DNA of 64,000 nucleotides from Bryum argenteum (lineage: Eukaryota; Streptophyta; Bryopsida; Bryales; Bryaceae). Positions 43,100 through 57,000 of this stretch are shown here, piece by piece (positions within the stretch are counted from its first letter, which is position 1; each line of letters begins with the position of its first letter). The position numbers and the translations under genes are program-made. The DNA is taken from positions 6,778,001 to 6,842,000 of the forward strand of contig CM073321.1 of NCBI GenBank assembly GCA_037043015.1. Direction: 5' to 3'. The notes beneath the pieces are model-generated. The model was not told the origin of the DNA, made no database searches, and was given only the letters and a program-made list of their open reading frames with translations.

Positions 43100-45960
43100 C
43101 CTGTTTTCCTCTAGTGATGACGAGGAGTGCCAAAGACGGCTCCGTACGAGGTCATGATGGCGGACGGACAGGTTATGATGGCCGGATACCAATCCGACCC
43201 TCCCTATAAAACCCGACCCGTCCGCTCTTGTCGTTACCTGCCTTCTCGCTTTCCTGCTTTCTCGCGCTCTCGCGCTCTTGCTTACCGCCTTCTTGCTTTC
43301 CGTCCTTCTTTACCAATCCGGTCCCCTAGCCGATCTCATTCCGGCCACTCGTTACTTCTTGTCCTTCTTCTTTCCGATGGCACGATCGGCGTCTGATTCC
43401 GCTCCTGCACAAGAGGAGCACAAGATCTCGATCAAGTCAGTACTTCCTATCATTTTGGGGGATGAAGAAGAGAAGAAGATGTTGATGGAGGACCTCGATC
43501 GGATGGGCCTGTCTGGCTTGCTCGAGACCCCGTAGGGACTACGTGATGCGGGAATGGTGCGCGAAATAAAGATCAACGCGCCAAACCAGTTTGAAGGGAC
43601 GGTTAGAAGGAAGCCGGCGTCTTGGACGACCGATCATTAGAGGACATTTTACGACCTGATCGGAAACATCGGGGTAGGGTTGTGCGGCCGAAAACATAAA
43701 TCGGCAAAGACAGCCTTCCACGGGAAGCCGCACAAGAACAACGGCTACGCAGTGGAGGACTGCAAGGAGCGGAGGGAGCGCGCAGTGATCATGTTTCTAG
43801 CGCCGATCATTCACGCGGAGAAGCCGCATCGAATCATTGTCCGGCTTGCCAACACCGTCCTGGGGTCTGTGCTAGGAGAGCGAGAAGTCAACTGGGGGAT
43901 CATCATCTACGACTTAGTCGCCCGGCTCGCGGAGAATGTGGGTAAGACCCGACCGAGCCCGATCAATTCTTTTCTCTATCATTTGTATAAAAAGGAGGAG
44001 GTCCTGACGGAAGAGGAGGAATCCAATTACGAGATCGCGTTGTCGTCCCAAAACAACGGCGTTTTCGAATCAGAGGAGGACGTGGACAGCAAGGCCGTCT
44101 ACTCGGATGACGAAGAGTACGAGGCCGGATCGGACGAGGAAGAAACGCAACCGGATGCGCCTCAAGAGCCGGCTCGCGAGGAAACCCCGCCGCTAGCCGC
44201 ACTTGAGGTAATCATACTTTCGTCCCCGTCCCCTCCTAAGAAGCCGGCTTCGGTCGGAGTTCAGACCGAGCGCGGCCAAGCTTCTACGGCCGCGGACGAT
44301 GACGAGGTTACGGCCGACTGGGAGAATCCGATGCGGCCCAACGATCCCCGACTTCCGTCACCCAGTAGTGCGTCCGCAAACCATCCGGATCCGATGAGGA
44401 GGGCATGGTATCACTTCACAGAGGCTCGTACCACGTATTTCCATTGCCAAGGATTGATCGCTAGATTGTGTAAGGAGTTTGGAGTGCAAACCTTGCTCAA
44501 GGTGAAGCAGACGTGGGATTCCAAGCCGACCGAGGAGGAGTACCATCAGCTGGAGAGACAGATTACGAAGCTCACGATGGACAATTGACGCTTGAGGGAG
44601 ACGGTCAAGCGAAGGGAGGAAGAACTCGTAATCGGCCGACAAGCCATTCAGACTACTCACGAGCAGGTGGTGAAGTTAGTAGAAATCTGTGAGATTCTGG
44701 TCGAGGTACTTCAAAAGGCCAACCTGCACGAGGCCGGAATCTTGCAGTCGGAAGTTTTCAAGGTGGAGACCTTTATTAAATTCTTACTTGCGGCAAAGAC
44801 GTACTTGACGAAGATCGAGAAAAGCAACGCCGAAGTGAATGTGGTCCTGGACTTTGTCCGTGAATGGATTGCAGAGATGGCATCGATTCCGGCCTTTGCG
44901 GCTACCCCAGCACAGACCCCGACCCCAAAGCAAAACCCGGTTGACGTTGAGAGGACGGATGCTGGACCCTCCTGTCCGGCCGATACAAAGAGTAAGAGCA
45001 AGGTAAAGACGGAGGAAGGCGCAGCCGGCTCGACAGATTCTCCGGCCAAGAACACCCGCACAACGAAAAGGAAGCTCACGACGAAGGAGTATGAGAAGTC
45101 CCCAGGCGCCCGGAAGCTTCACGATATTGGCCTCGAACACTCAGAGGAGGAGGAGTTGAAGAGCAGAGACGACACGGACGAGGGCGCAAGCGACCACGAG
45201 TATATGATTACGGACACGGGCAAGAGGGTCAAGACAGGTCTGATTGCAGCCTCGCCACTGAAACGGCCAAAGCAAGGGGTAAGCTCAAGGAAGAAGAGGT
45301 AGGACGGACTCAGAGGCCGTAATTTAGAAGTCGGCTAGGGTTTGGAAGCCGGATTAGAATCCGACCTAGGACAGTTAGTAGGATCTTTCTTGGGAAGCGA
45401 GTCGCTTTTTGCGGAGTAGGCCGTGTAGGTTGGCGCCGCAATCTAGTTAGGGTTCTAAGTCGTTGACTTAGAAGTACTTATAGGTGAATGTTTGATCACC
45501 TAAAACATTCCTTACTTGTTAATCTAAACCATCTTATGCGCATATTCAGTGTGATCCTTACTCTGTCTCCCTTTGAGGTTTAGTGCTTCGAAGTCGTATC
45601 TACTGTATCTGGGTCGTGAGTTGGAAGTTAGGAGTCCGGATTCCTTGTTAGATCGTTTCTGTGGAGGTGAGAGCGGGTTGGGCGTATTCTTGAGTGCCTT
45701 GTGTCTTGAGCTGGTCTAGGTGTCTGAGAGAAGGAAACTGCTGTGGTAAACACCTTATGGTCTGGAAGGGTCTAGGAGTGGAGTGTGCGAGGCCGGATTA
45801 CAATCCGACCTCCAACTGCTACAGACTTGGGTTCCTCTATAGTCTCAGAGGACGGATCAAGCACAGTACGTGACCAGAATACGTGTAGACGTCCTCTAGT
45901 CGAATTTGGATCTCTTGGAGTTTGTCATTGTAGTAAGTGTGATAGGGCAACGAGGACGGC
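43100..45960 (+). mobile_element. Retroelement-derived non-autonomous copy 1 (fossil)
   Basis: A promoter-like start (GTGCCAAAGACGGCTCCG) leads to a plus-strand coding region with RMGLSGLL near its start, an IIVRLANTVLGS helical block, acidic linkers, a coiled coil and a basic end (KRPKQGVSSRKKR). The non-coding 3' part (45,300-45,942) matches 49,520-50,153. The LxRMGxxGL..D start resembles the 3' accessory ORF of the gypsy element at 52.9-53.1 kb, so I place it among LTR kin, probably a derivative without pol. It is broken, with a few interruptions, and middle-aged by its divergence from copy 2. Confidence 0.6.
43185..43215 (+). promoter_or_regulatory. TATA-type promoter of copy 1
   Basis: TATAAA at 43,205-43,210 lies in CCAATCCGACCCTCCCTATA context, conserved in copy 2. 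Confidence 0.6.
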
Positions 45961-46250
45961 TTGCGTGACCTGCTAATCCGGAGGGCCAGGACGGATTAGT
46001 TGTGAGGACGTAATGCTTGCTCAAGTGGGGTGTTTCTGTGATAGAGTCGAAGTGTAGACGTTTCCGCCACGATAAACATAAGGGAAAGAGTCTTTGTGCA
46101 TCCCCTCTTGCAAAGGGATACCCTTGCTATGCCAGGCTAAAACATAAGTTTAAGAATAGGACGCTGTTGTTTTAGCACTACTTTGTCTTGGTCACTTCAC
46201 AGAATCCCTGTAACGATACACGAGTCACCTAAATACGGGTATTATACTAA

Positions 46251-46990
46251 TTACATGGAAGGGAAGACAACGTGAATACATGGCATCCGACACATAGTAC
46301 GGAAGAGCAAACACAATGTATCAACAGCATGGCCAACAGAAGGTTTAGGTGGCCCTATTAATTCTGTCATGCAGTCTCTTAGTTCTGTTGCTGGCTCCAA
46401 AAACTTCAATGGACAAGGCGTAGAGAGAGAATGTGTTGTCGCGCCTTGAGATATTTTCGGCGTTGATGCCTTATGAGGTGATATACGAATAGCCGGGGAC
46501 TCAAAGATGATTGGTATGGACACGACTGCTGCAGTTGTCACCTAAGTCCATGAAAAGAGATAGAGAAATGTAAGTAAATCAAACTACGATTGAATTTAAC
46601 AACCACAGAAAAATTTATAGATGAAGTGCTTCACTTATTACATACCCCTACCGGAAGTGCATCCTCAACTAACTAAGAATTATCATAAAACTTTCTTTGC
46701 GGAGCGCCACCTCGACTTGATTTGTCTATCATGGTACGGTTCTTCAGCGGGGAATGAGAATATGCAAAGTGTGGTTGTTTACCGCCAAAAGGAGGACTAT
46801 CCACAACACCATCATCCATTACCATTGTCAAGTAGTCCATAGTTGATTGTGCAGTAGCTGCTGAGTACATTATATAGCCCATTCCACTCTGCGAACTTGT
46901 GTATTGTCCATAGTCCAAAATCGAATCAGCAGAAGCAGCGCAACGGAAATCCAAATCATTGTCCGAAACCGAGACGGAATAGGACACCTG
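46251..46990 (-). CDS. Two short spliced-looking ORFs, unrecognised
   Basis: Minus-strand frames 46,673-46,987 (VSYSVSVSDNDLDFRC..) and 46,251-46,541 (VTTAAVVSIPIIFES..) are each preceded by a good AG acceptor. Both are short and have no domain I know. They may be exons of element B beyond the retroelement insertion, or of another old transposon. Confidence 0.3.
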
Positions 46991-47047
46991 GATACGATTT
47001 CATTTTAGAGGAATCATCAACAAGAATAATATGCAATATGATATAGC

Positions 47048-47074
47048 CAAATCAGCTGGACTCGAGTTAAATCA
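47048..47074. repeat. Degenerate motif-B copy
   Basis: CAGCTGGACTCGAGTTAAAT matches the motif-B core with three or four changes. It is the only copy to the right of the retroelement-derived insertion. Confidence 0.4.
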
Positions 47075-47079
47075 ATCCT

Positions 47080-47689
47080 GAGAGAACTAGCACCATCAAA
47101 TACTACGATAAGATAAAATGTCGGACACAAGCACGCTCTATAACGAAATCAGTCCAAGACGAAAGATTATTATTGAAATCATTTATTATAATTTACACAA
47201 TATACATGACAAATTTGAATCTTGTCTGGTGAGACCAATCATAGTTAACTAGCCTAATCAAGCACTAGCTTCCTAAAAGCCTCTACGGCGCTACTGAGCT
47301 CTTTGTATTATGAAGTATCGAGTTTTTCAGAGAGCATTCTACGCCCAATATTGTCTTCCCTACGGAAAGACAACAAGCCCTGTGTTAGACCCTGTTTTTT
47401 TTATTGAGTGCTCAATATGTTTTAATGCGCATTAAGAATAAGTATAGTGTCTAGAATCCGATCTAAGTATGTGATAGGGCATATACTCTAAGACAAATAA
47501 GTTTAAACATTTATACGTGAACATTAGAAAGTAGTTTTGAATAAGATGGACGGGTTCAGGAATCCGTACTCTGCACTCGAACGGCGAGGACGTACTGTCA
47601 AAAGTCGGAAAGTAAGGGTTAAAGAGGGGTTTAAGACGGGTTAAAGACGGCGGCTGAAGGCCGGAGTGGGTGGAAGGACAATAATGACA
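47080..47689. other. Spacer between the two retroelement-derived copies
   Basis: No genes are seen. A TGTTAGACCCTGTTTTTT string at about 47,392 looks like an LTR start, but no partner was found. Confidence 0.4.
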
Positions 47690-50153
47690 GGTGGTGCCAA
47701 AGACGGCTCCGTACGAGGACGGTCATGATGGCGGACGGACAGGTTATGTTGGCCGGATACCAATCCGACCCTCCCTATAAAACGCGACCCGTCCGCTCTT
47801 GTCGTTACCTGCCTTCTTGCTTTCATGCTTTCTCGCCTTCTTGCGATCCTGCTTTCTGCCTTCTTGCTTTCCGTCCTACTGTTCCGATCCGGCCCCTTGG
47901 CGGATCTCAGCCTAGCCACTCGTTACTTTTTGTTGTTTTACTTCTTGATGGCAGGATCGGCATCTGCTTCCGCTCCAGCGCAAGAGGAACTGAAGATATC
48001 CGTCAAATTTGTGCTTTGACCATTCCGGCCGAGGAAGAGGAGAAGAAGGCGTTGATCGAAGACCTCGATCGGATGGGACTTTCCGGCATACTGGGACTCT
48101 GTGGGAATGCGCGATGCGGAGATGGTGCACGAGATAAAGACCGGCGCGCCGAATCAGTTTGAGGGGACAATCAGAGGCAAGCCGCCAACTTGGACGGCCG
48201 ATCATTGGAGGGCAGTTTACGGCCTGATCGGAAACAGCGGAATAAGGTTATGCGGCCGGAAATACAAGTGGGCGAAGACGGACTTTCACGGGAAGCCGCA
48301 CAAGAACAACGGCTACGCGGTGGATGATTGCAAAGATCCAAAGAAGCGCGCGGTGGCGATGTTCTTGGCCCCGATCATACATGCGGAAAAGTCGCACCGT
48401 ATCATCGTCCGGCTTGCCAACACCGTCCTGGGCTCGCTTCGCGGAGAGCGTGAGGTGGATTGGGGGAACGTCATCCGCGATTTAGTTGCCCTGCTCGCGG
48501 AGAATGTGAGTAAGATCCGGCCGAGCCTCATTACCCCCTTTCTTAACCACTTGTATCACAAGAAGGAGGCTGAGACGATGGATGAGGAGTCGGCGTACGA
48601 GATGTCGTTGGCGGCTCAAAACAACGTCGCCTTTGAATCCAAGGAGGACGTAGATAGCAAGGTCGTCTACTTGGATGAGAAAGAGGAGTCTGGATCGGAT
48701 GACAAAGAAGTGCAGCCGAGAGCGCTCCAAGAGCCGGTTCGCGAGGCGACCCTGCTGCAAGCAACACCGGAGGTAATCATACTTCCGTCCCCGTCCCATA
48801 TTGAAGCTTACGATCGACAATAGACGCTTGAGGGAGACGGTCAAGCAAAGGGAGGAAGAGCTCGTGATCAGCCGACAAGGACTTCAAACCGCTCACGAGT
48901 AGGTGGTCAAGCTCGTGGAGATTTGTGAGGTTCCGGCCGAGGTCCTCCAAAGGCAAATCTATTCGAGGCCGAAATCTTACAGTTAGAAGTCCTCAAGGCA
49001 GAGACTTTCCGCAAGTTCCTGCTTGCAGCAAAGACTTACTTGACAAAGATCGAGACGAGTAACAACGAAGTGAAGGTGGTGTTGGACTCCTTCCGTGAGC
49101 GGATTGCGGAGAGGGCTTCAACTTTGGCCTTTGCAGGTACGCGAGCGCAGACTCCTGTCGCGCGGCCCGAGCCAGTTGAAGTTCACAGGACGGATGCAGG
49201 ACCTTCGAGTCCGGCCAATCCGAAGGGCAAAGTCAAGATAGAAGTAGGCACAGCCGGCCCAGCTGATTCCTCGGCCAAGAATACGCGCTTAGTGGCAAGG
49301 CGGCTTACGAATGAAAAATGGGAGAAATCCTCAGCCACTTAGAAGCTCTACGAGATCGGCATCAACGTATGAAAAGAAGAGGAATTGAAGAGCGATGCTG
49401 AGACGGACGAGGACGAGAGTGACGAGGAGTTCATGACCGACGCGGCCAAGAGGGTCAAGGTAGGACGGATTGCAGCAACGCCCCTGAAATGGCCAAAGCA
49501 TGGAGTGAGCTTAAAGAGTAGGAGATAGGACAGATTCAGAATCCGTAAGTTAGAATCCGGCCCGAGGTTAGGACGTTGGATTAGAACATTACGAAGGATC
49601 TTTTTAAAGCGAGTAGCTTTTTGCGGAGTAGGCCGTGTAGGTTGGCGCCGCAATCTAGTTAGGTTTCTAAGTTGTTGACTTAGAAGTACTTATAGGTGAA
49701 TGTTTGATCACCTAAAACATTCCTTACTTGTTAATCAACAACCTCTTATGCGCACATTCAGTGTAATCCTTGCTCTGTATCCCTTTTGAGGTTGAGCACT
49801 TAGAAGTCGTATCTACTGTTTCTGAGTTGTAAGTTGGGGGTTAGGAATCCGGATTCCTTGCTAGATTGTATCTGTGGAGTTGAGAGCAGGTTGGGCGTAT
49901 TCTTGAGTGCCTTGTGTCTTGAGCTGGTCTAGGTGTCTGAGAGAGGGAAACTACTGTGGTAAACACCCAACGGTCTGGAAGGGTCTAGGAGTAGACTGTG
50001 CGAGGCCAGATTACAATCCGACCTCCGACTGCTGCAGACTTGGGTTCCTCTGTAGTCTTAGGGGACGGATCAAGAAGAGTACGTGACCAGAATATGTTTA
50101 GACTTCCTCTAGTCGGATTCGGATCTCTTGGAGTTTGTCATTGTAGTAAGTGG
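47690..50153 (+). mobile_element. Retroelement-derived non-autonomous copy 2 (fossil)
   Basis: It matches copy 1 from the GTGCCAAAGACGGCTCCG start and TATAAA box (47,775-47,780) through the coding region and 3' part, with an internal deletion in the acidic linker region. Similarity stops at 50,153, while copy 1 continues a little further. It is broken, with a few interruptions, and similar in age to copy 1. Same orientation, 1.7 kb apart. Confidence 0.6.
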
Positions 50154-51000
50154 GGGAATGCACGGGTGTGAGCGGAGAGCGGTGAGCGTGAATTTTTGGC
50201 ACAATTTGATTTTTTTTTTTCAAAGATTGAAACCCTATTACCACTGAATGGGTTTTATCAAAATGTTCAAATGTTTATTTATAGGGTATTAAGTACCCCA
50301 AATCCGTGGTAGATGGTCCTGCTCCCGTCTGTATTGAAAAAGGGTCTTAGTTCATTCATTCTAATATGATCAATATTATTAAGTGAATATAACAATTTCT
50401 ATGTATTTAAGGCTGAAGTTATCATTTGTGACTTGGTTTAGTTAAATTGATTTTGATTTTAGGGTGTAATAAAGACAAGTTTTTATACAAGGTGCCGGTT
50501 ACTTCGACAATTTTTTAGAGGCCGATCACTTGGAGTTCTTGGATAGTGATTAAAATTAGGGTGACACCATCTAGAGCTCCTATCCACTTTGGCAAGATTC
50601 TATCAACTATTGTGTAGTAAATTGATTATGATTTTTGGAAAGTATTCAGAGTATTATTTTGATTAATCACAATAGAAAGACCAAATACAAAAAAACAAAG
50701 AACATATAAAAATGATAAGATGCATAAAAAATAACAAAGAAAAGCCAAGTACAGATAGATGGCACTACTTAGTCCAGAATAAGATATCGAAGAAACGCAT
50801 ACTAAGCAGACGGTGAAGCACCATTAAAATGCTGATCACATTTATCAGCCTCAAAGTCTATGAACCTAAGTACACCTTTGTTGAAGCGCTTTCGTGTTGC
50901 GCCTGATAGAATAGGAGATGGAGCTCTAACAAACTCACAAGCTTGGCGTTCCCCGTAAGAAGGTAGGCCGTAAGTGGCTGGAGGACTTAGAGCGGTTCGA
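50154..51000. other. AT-rich spacer
   Basis: No clear gene. A minus-strand frame at 50,802-51,005 (PSYGERQACEFVRAPSP..) follows an AG acceptor but has no domain; it could be a stray exon. Confidence 0.4.
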
Positions 51001-54000
51001 CTCAATCGTCGTTTGAAATAGAAATATTCAAAGCTAAATATTCAAACAAAGTCAGTACAAGATATTCAAACTGTCGTGAGTTACCGAACCGAGGAGACCA
51101 AAATTAACTCAATTTACCCTTACAACCTAGCAAGATGGTCCACCTTCCGGGTAACGTTCCACAGAGATTCTGTGAAGTGTGAAGACAAGACGAAATCCGG
51201 ATTGATCACCGGGTTGACGCTACAACGACCAACACGGTCTAGTGTACCGGATCAGGGAACGCAAGAGTTTAGACCTGACTGGTTCCTTAACCCAAAACCC
51301 CAGGGTGACCGGTTGATTCTGATCCGGTTGCTCTCCCCAACTAAACTATTACTTTGACCGGTTAGGGCATGTTAGTGAGTGATGATTTAATTTAACCTCC
51401 GTAAGTCCTCGGAGGGGTTCTCCCTGTAAGTTTTTAACAGAGCACGGAATGGGCACTCTCCTCCGGTTGATTAGGGTGACTGGAGTTTCACCTATACTCG
51501 TATCCTTCTCTCTCTCTCTCTACCCGGGGTTCCTCCCTTACAACTGTCGCTACCGTCGGGTGATTTGTTTAGACGGTAGGTCACACCGGCAGCTGTCCGG
51601 TTCTCTCCTTCTCTCTGGGCGACACAACTTGTGATCCGGTCTGCAGTGAGTAGCATCCCACTACCCTGCCCACGAGATTTCTACTAACGTATCTTGGGGT
51701 TAGGCGGCACCCGGGGTTACGTGCAACTCCCGTCGTGGACTTTCTCACCCGAATATCCCATCCGGGGGGTGGTTATGCAGGGTGGCTTTACTCGCCAATT
51801 CCAACTCCTCTGTCCAGTCCGGTTGGAATCACAACCCCCCTTGGCACTCGCTAAACACCTCCAGGACGCTCGGACTCCTCTCACTGGGACCTCTTCTCGA
51901 CGGCGTTACTCCTCCTCCGCTATCCCCTCCTCGGATATCTCGGACTCGTAACTACCCGGACCAACAAGGGACTTCCTGTCTCCACAACCGGTTTTCAATC
52001 CTCACTTTACACAAAATACCAAGCAAATCACTCACACATGCACAAAGAAGGACGCAAGGTTTCGGATGCAAATTGAACCTTTACTCACAGAGGTGGATCG
52101 CGAAAAAAGACCCGAAGGACTCCGCAGAGTCTTCGGTAAGTCTGAGGGTTCCGGATTTCCCGGAAACCCTATCAGATCCGGAATTCCCGGGCCTCCGAGA
52201 TTCCCGGGTGAGTGGCCAAAAGGGCATCTACTATTTCTAGCTACCTCTAACCTAACTAATTTATTAATTACTATCTTCTTCCGGCGGCGTGGGGCGGCTC
52301 GAGGGGTCCGCGGGCGGGGTATTCCCCCGGGAGTGCCTTTCCACTCGCGGGGAGGGGAACCTGCCTCTTTGATCGACCCGAGTGTCGATGTAAAACCTCG
52401 GGTTTTTCTGTGTCCTCCGGCTCTTCCACCTGTCCCGGAGTGCCTTCAACTTCGATGGAGGGGGCACGGGTTGGGCTTCCACTTCTTCCCGAGGGACCAC
52501 GGGCTCCTCTTGCTGCTTTACGAGGGGCCACGGGTTCATTCTCGCTGTCCTGTTCGCCCGGATCTCCCACCTCGTTGACTTGGGCCTCCGGGTGAGGTAC
52601 TACCTCCTCAACCTGCTCGGGGAGTCCTGCCTCTTCTCCCGTGACACCGTCCACCGGATTCTCATCCGGTTGTTGAGAGGGGTTAACCTCTCCTTCTACC
52701 GCCTCTTCCACCTCGGAGGGACCAAGTAGCCCTACTTCACTCGGGATGTCACCTCCCCGAGGGGGAGTTACATCTCGGTCTTCCTCTCTGTCCTCCGGAA
52801 CGCCACCATCAACTGGGATCCCCTGCTCTTCCGAAACGGGCAGGGACACTTCCTCGACCTTCATGGGCACCGGCCCCTCCGTGGGCACCTCTGGGGGTGC
52901 GACACGTACATCTCGGGGAAGCGGTGGGTGACGGTCTCCTCGATGATGGCCTGATCCGCCAAATCCCACGGGGCATCGTACAGCCCGGCGCACCCCATCC
53001 GGAGGAGGTCCTCCCTCAGCTCCGCCTGGTGCAGCGGAAGTTCGGGCACCTGCGGCTTCACCGACTTGAGGGGGATCGGCATCCCGGGTCGCCATGGGAC
53101 GACTTCCCTCCTCTTCGGCATTGCTCCGGTTCTACTCTCCTGTAGCTGCCCGGAAATACTCTCTCCCGCCTTCCCGGATCGACTCGTAGAAACCCTACTT
53201 CCCGAAACCCTAACCTCACGAAACTCGCTTTTCCAACTCTCGCGGATTGCCGAGCGCTCAAGATTGCTCGATCTCTCAAAACGCGCGGATGGAATGGCCG
53301 AGAATGGAGGCGGCGGCTCCTAATAACAACAAACCGGAGTTCTCCTTCCGAGACATCATCACCCCCGCACTCGAGACGTACACCGGGAATTACCCGGTCA
53401 TCATTGAGCCGCGCGGTGGTTACTTCCGGGCGCCCGCGAAGTTTTCCGGCCCTTTCTCCGGGTCGACCGGCGGCCCCGGTCATCAATCCGGTAGGAGAAC
53501 CGCCCATCCGGCATCTCGGGGTATCGGCCGGATATCAATACGGGTATCCGGTAGGCTCTAAAATCCCCTAAGGTTAGCCGGAGGAATCCTAACACAAAAT
53601 TACTACCTACAAACCGGTTTAAGCAGACCGATTTTTATTTCCACTTGCTAAAATTACCCTTTTACTCCTAATTAATTGCTAAAAACAAAAATATTGGAGA
53701 ACAGGGTTCGACATTACCCCTTTCTTAAATGTGAGCGTCCCCGCGAACACATTCGTCCTCACAACATGATTGTCTTTAACTGGAATCATCAGCTGAGGCA
53801 TCCTCCGGTTCGGAACCGGTTTCTGCCTCCGAAATTGTTTCTGGGTAGTACCTTTTTACTCGAGATTCGTTCGTTCGGGTTGGTAGGGGGTTACCTTGCA
53901 AATCCTCCAACTGCAATGACCCATTGGCGAAGACCTCCGTGACCTTGTAAGGTCCGATCCACCGGGTGTGGAGTTTTCCGGGGAAGTCCATGAACCGGCT

Positions 54001-57000
54001 GTCGTACAGTAGGACCAACGTCTCGGTTCGGATTCCGTGATCCCGGGGAAGGCGTCGGTCGTAGATTACCTTACGGTTCTCTTGCTCCACCCGGTTTTTC
54101 TCAATGGCCTCCTCCCTCAGCTCCTCCAAATTGTCAATGGCCATCAGCCGGGGGGTGTCATCCTCTACTCTTTCCCCCATCCGGATTGGCATTACTCGGT
54201 GAGACTCGATGTTGAGCTCAATGCCGTGGATGCATTCTTGTCCGAACACCATGAAGAACGGGGTCTTCCCGGTTGTGGTCTTCTCCGAGGTGTTGTAGGC
54301 ATGTATGGCGGATGGCAGCTTGCGATCCCAATCCGTCTTGTGTGCCGACACCATCTTGCTGAGGATTTTGCCAACGATTCCGTTGGACCGCTCCGTAAGG
54401 CCATTAGCCTTCGGGTTATACGGAGTCGTCTTCCGGTGTTTGATGGCATACCTCTTGGTCAGATCCTCCACAATGTCGTTGATGAAGTGCTTTCCCCGGT
54501 CACTCACCAACTCCAGGGGGTACCCAAAACGCATCATGATCTCTTCGAAAAGGAACCGGGCTGCTACACGGGCGTCGTTTCCTCTTGTAGCCCGGGCCTC
54601 TACCCATTTGGTGGCATAATCCGTGGCGAGGATTATGTACCTCTTCCGATCATTCTTGGCCGGATTGACCGACCGATGAAGTCAATCCCCATTTGACAAA
54701 AGGGGCTAAGGGGATGATGGGGGTCAATGGCCAGTGGTGCTTAGTCTGCGGGGCACCGGTTCGTTGGCACTGGTCGCAACTCCGAACATACTTCTTCACG
54801 TTACGGATGATGTAGGGCCACCAATAACCAGCACTCTTGATCCGGTTCACCGTGCTCATCGCTGCGAGGTGTCCTCCCCGAATCGCTGCGTGAAGTGCTT
54901 CCATTACCGGTTTGCGTTCATCGGGCTCCAAACAAATGTCGGATGACATCATCAGGTCCCATCCGGAAAAGGATCCCGGATAGGAGGGTATACGGTGCCA
55001 TTTTGTACTGGAACACGCTTTTCTGGTCCCTTGACATACCTTCCGGATACTCCCCCGTGTTCAGAAAATCCCTGATGTCCTGATAGTCCGATATGGGTGC
55101 CTGTTCAATGTGAAACACTCCTGTGGAGGGAACCGGGTTCCCTTCCGAAAACTCGTCCGGAAAAAGGCTCGGCACATCCTCAAAAGCTTTGTCCCCGCGC
55201 ATCCTGGAGAGGTAGTCTGCATTGGAATTGGCTTTCCCGGATTTGACCTTCACCTCGTAATCGAATTCCTGGAGGAGTAGGATCCACCGGGCAATCCTTC
55301 CGGACAGGTCAGCCTTGTTGACAAGGTACTTCAGGGAGTCATGGTCCGTGTGGAACACGACTTTGTAACCGAGGAGGTAATGCCGGAACTTCTTGCAGGA
55401 GTACACCACCGCTAACGCTTCTCTCTCTGTGGTGGTGTAATTGCGCTCCGCGGAGCTCATCTGCCTGCTAGCGTAGTAAATCGGGTTCTCCCGCCCTTGG
55501 TCGTCCGCTTGCCACAAGATGGCCCCTAGGCACCATCCGGACGCGTCAATGGTCACATTGAACTCCTTCTTCCAATCCGGTGGGGAGAGGATTGGAGCAC
55601 TGAACAACTGCTTCTTCAGATCCTCGAACGCAGCCTGCCGTTCGGATGTCCACATGAACGGCTCGTTGTTCTTCAGCAACTCCGTCAGAGGGGACGCCCT
55701 CCGTGCATAGCTGTCGATAAATCTCCGGTAGTACCCGACACAGCCAAGGAACCCTCGAACTTCCCGCACCGTCCGGGGTGGAGATAGGGTCAGGATTACC
55801 TTGACCTTATCTGTGTCCACTTGCAACCCTTGCCGACTAACGACGTGTCCTAACAGCAACCCGGTTTCCATGCCGAAGAAGCATTTACCCGGATGCAGTT
55901 TGAGGTCCGTCTCTCTGCAGCGCTGGAAAGTTTGGCGAAGGTGGGAGAGGTGGCTATTCCGTTCTCCAAACACCGCGAAGTCATCGATGAAGACTTCCAG
56001 GAAATGTCGCAGGAAATCTTTAAAGATGTCAATCATCAACCTCTGGAAGGTGCCCGGGGCGTTACAAAGTCCGAAGGGCATCCGGTTGAACGCGTAGGTC
56101 CCCCATTCCGTCGTGAAGGTGGTCTTCAGCTGATCGCTAGCCCGGATAGATACCTGGTTGTAACCCGAGAATCCGTCGAGGAAGCTATACAGTTCCCGAC
56201 CGGCTACATGATCGAGGATGACATCGGTGAAGGGTAAGGGGTAGTAGTCCTTTTTGGTGGCTGCATTGAGTTTCCGGAAATCCTGGCAGACACGGATTTT
56301 CACTTTCCCATCTGCTCCGGTTTTCTTCGGAACAACCACTATCGGAGAAACCCATTCCGAGTTGTTGACCGGGTAGATGAACCCTGCATCCAGCAACCGA
56401 TCTATCTCGTCCTTCACCATCAGCGAGTACTTCGGATTCAGCCGGTACTGGCGTTGTCTGACCGGAACGGCTCCATCGATCAAATCGATTTCATGTTCCC
56501 CCAGGTGAGAAGGAATCCCCCTCAGGTCGCTCGGAGTCCAGGCGAACACGTCGGAATACTCCGCCAGCAGTTGGCGGCATTCCTCCTTTTCTTCCGCGGT
56601 TAACGTCTTCCCCACGTAGAACTTCCGTCCTGCCCGGACTTCCATCTCCTCGTAATCCTTGGGCGAGACCACGTTCTTGATCCTCTCAGGTCCCTTCTCC
56701 TCTGGATCCGGATCCAACGCCCCCCATGACAAGTGACTCCCCCCTCCCATTCGTACAGGTTGGGTATCCGGGTTAGTCAGTTGTTGGCGTACCCATTTCT
56801 CCATGAGTGCGGTACATGATTCGCCCAGGGAACGGTCCTCCACGTCGGCCTTCCCTTCCCTAAGTGGGTCCGACTGCAGGAGTGGTGCCTCCTCCGGGAC
56901 CTGCTCTGGGAATTCGAAATCCTTCTCCACCAATCCGGTAAACTCATCGACCAGATAACACGCCTGGGACTCCGGTTCTGACTCTGACCAGTCCGAGGTG

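Noticed and set aside
43185-50040. The CCGGATT..AATCCG repeats as a third ParB-type site family
   Set aside because: They belong to retroelement-derived copies with no ParB-like gene and are few and partly shared by descent between the two copies.
51076-53561. Plus-strand open frames over the gypsy element
   Set aside because: They are antisense shadows of minus-strand coding and LTR sequence.
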